Assembly: GCA_027022125.1 (NCBI GenBank)
Contig: JALVZI010000523.1
Location: 1 to 6,913, forward strand
Direction: 5' to 3'
DNA: 6,913 nucleotides
Origin: Anaerolineae bacterium
Lineage (GTDB): Bacteria > Chloroflexota > Anaerolineae > 4572-78
Shown here: piece by piece, positions 5,795 to 6,913 of the stretch
Layout: every line of letters begins with the position of its first letter
Position numbering within the stretch: position 1 is the first letter of the stretch
Made by a program: the position numbers and the translations under genes
The notes under the pieces: model-generated
What the model was told of the DNA's origin: nothing
Databases searched by the model: none
The model's input: only the letters and a program-made list of their open reading frames with translations

Positions 5795-5805
5795 CATGCT
5801 ATAAT
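5777..5805 (+). promoter_or_regulatory. Promoter of the TPR-protein gene
   Basis: TATAAT at 5800-5805 is a perfect -10 preceded by TG at 5797-5798, giving the extended -10 form TGnTATAAT. At exactly 17 bases upstream, ATGACG (5777-5782) matches four of six -35 positions. The distance from the -10 to the ATG at 5839 is 33 bases. The -35 is part of the heptad repeat array. This is the best sigma-70-type promoter in the window. Confidence 0.75.
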
Positions 5806-5838
5806 TTAGCCCATTGATTTGAATGAGGCAATTCGCTC

Positions 5839-6913
5839 ATGTACATTCGGCAGGAAAAAAAGAAGAAGACATCGGTGGTGCGCGTTTTTATTTTAACCGT
5901 GCTGATTCTGCTGGGGCTGTGGTTCATCCGCGTGCAACCGGATTGGGCGCGCCCGTTTGTGCCATCGCCCACCCCGACGCTCCCCGCGCGCTATTATGTC
6001 ACCGAAGGGGATGTTCAGTTTGCCAACGGGAAACTCCGCGAAGCCATCAGCAATTACGAGCAGGCAATCGCGCTGGAACCGGAAAACGATGTGCCGTACA
6101 TTCGCCAATCGAAAATGCTGGTTTTCACCGGCGATACCGCCAAAGCCCTGCTGCGCGCCGAGCAGGCGGTGCTGCTGAACCCCGACAGCGCCACCAATCT
6201 CGCCGAGTATTGCGAGGCGCTCGACTGGGAGGGCGATTACGGCAAAGCCTTCGATGCCTGCGAATGCGCCATCGAACTTGACCCGAATAATGCGCTGGGA
6301 TACGCCTATCTTTCGGAAGTGTATGCCGACCAAGCCGACTGGATTCCTGCCCGCAAAACGGCGCAAAAGGCGCTGGAAGTGGATTTTCAAAGCCCGGAGG
6401 CGCACCGCAATATGGGGTACGCGCTGGAAGTGCAGGGACGCTATCGAGAAGCGGTGGAATTTTACGAAAACGCCATCAAACTGCGCCCCAAACTTGCGCC
6501 GTATTATATGGCAGCGGGCAGAAATTACTACTGGCTCGGTCGGTTGGACACCGCCGCCGACCGTTTTGAGGAAGCGATAAAATTGCAGCCTGCCAATCCC
6601 GCCGGATATGACCAGTTGGGCTGGACATTTCACGCCAACGGGCAGGATAGCCGCGCCATTGACGCACTGCAACAAGCAATCAGCGTGGATGCCACTTATG
6701 CCCGCGCGTGGGGTCGGCTGGGGGCGATATACTATTTGCGCCAAAATTATGAAGAGGCGCTGAAAATTCTGCCGACCGCCATCACACTGGCAGAAAACGA
6801 GTATCTGCGAAAAGCGCGCCGCATCGAAATTCTCACGCAGGTGGAAACCCCGGCGGGCACAGAAACCGTGCCGGTGGTGCGCGGGCGGTTCGACCACAGC
6901 GCAGGTGACGCCG
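5839..6913 (+). CDS. Membrane-anchored TPR-repeat protein (3' end outside window)
   Basis: At least 358 residues are encoded and no stop is reached. The N-terminus is MYIRQEKKKKTSVVR, then one hydrophobic segment (about 14-30, VRVFILTVLILLGLWFI), which gives an N-in signal anchor with the rest outside the membrane. A Pro/Thr/Ser linker (41-50, VPSPTPTLPA) leads to about eight tandem tetratricopeptide repeats, roughly at 52-82, 86-116, 119-150, 153-185, 187-219, 221-253, 255-287 and 289-318. They show the usual pattern of G/A-Y helix A and A-x-x-x-Y/F-x-x-A-I-x-L-x-P helix B (for example EAVEFYENAIKLRPKL). A charged, less ordered tail begins near 330. Start ATG 5839 has TGAGG at 5824-5828, 10 bases upstream, and a strong promoter at 5777-5805. 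TPR domains bind proteins; the partner is unknown. It is not recognisable as a named family; an assembly or scaffold role at the cell envelope is inferred. Eight Cys-poor repeats and no enzymatic domain are visible so far. Confidence 0.88.
   Translation, partial: MYIRQEKKKKTSVVRVFILTVLILLGLWFIRVQPDWARPFVPSPTPTLPARYYVTEGDVQFANGKLREAISNYEQAIALEPENDVPYIRQSKMLVFTGDTAKALLRAEQAVLLNPDSATNLAEYCEALDWEGDYGKAFDACECAIELDPNNALGYAYLSEVYADQADWIPARKTAQKALEVDFQSPEAHRNMGYALEVQGRYREAVEFYENAIKLRPKLAPYYMAAGRNYYWLGRLDTAADRFEEAIKLQPANPAGYDQLGWTFHANGQDSRAIDALQQAISVDATYARAWGRLGAIYYLRQNYEEALKILPTAITLAENEYLRKARRIEILTQVETPAGTETVPVVRGRFDHSAGDA

Noticed and set aside
5854..5862. A-AAA-AAG slippery heptamer near the start of the TPR gene, as a programmed frameshift site
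   Set aside because: It is part of the Lys-rich segment before the membrane anchor, with no evident downstream stimulatory stem and no useful product in the shifted frame. It is probably coincidental.
5893..6897. Long minus-strand open frame (334 codons) opposite the TPR gene
   Set aside because: The plus strand encodes clear TPR repeats with a promoter, ribosome site and signal anchor. The antisense frame has no recognisable family pattern.

Overview
The window holds the 3' end of a respiratory complex I operon (end of nuoL, then complete nuoM and nuoN, plus strand). After it come a small SAM-dependent O-methyltransferase gene (plus), a class I mannose-6-phosphate isomerase gene (manA, minus), and the 5' part of a membrane-anchored TPR-repeat protein gene (plus) that runs off the right edge. 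The likely source is a member of the Chloroflexota, perhaps Anaerolineae. This is an inference from the protein style (proline/threonine-rich linker after a signal anchor, NuoM and NuoN wording) and from intergenic regions full of short heptad repeats and GC-rich palindromes of a kind I associate with that phylum. No rRNA or other decisive marker is present.

Layout. Bases 1-3551 are the nuoLMN block: all three genes are on the plus strand, with 57- and 37-base gaps and a strong Shine-Dalgarno before each complete gene. NuoL, NuoM and NuoN are the three antiporter-like membrane subunits that carry out proton pumping in NADH:quinone oxidoreductase. A textbook intrinsic terminator at 3573-3602 closes the operon, so nuoN is its last gene. 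Bases 3603-3942 are non-coding and contain two adjacent palindromes, short direct repeats and a TATAAT box just before the methyltransferase gene. Bases 3943-4530 encode the methyltransferase. Bases 4531-4652 are a repeat-filled convergent gap. Bases 4653-5669 encode manA. Bases 5670-5838 are a repeat-filled divergent gap carrying a good promoter for the TPR gene, which starts at 5839 and is still open at 6913.

The nuo genes form one functional unit. The three downstream genes are each separately placed and show no evident pathway link to complex I or to one another: manA interconverts mannose-6-phosphate and fructose-6-phosphate, the methyltransferase acts on an unknown, probably catechol-like or other small hydroxylated, substrate, and the TPR protein is probably a scaffold outside the membrane.

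The most notable structure not explained by genes is that manA is bracketed, from its start codon to its stop codon, by inverted copies of the same composite repeat: a five-unit heptad array plus several 12-14 base exact matches. One copy also supplies the apparent -35 box of the TPR gene. I see no CRISPR array, transposase, tRNA or defence system, and no clear sign of an undescribed multi-gene system.
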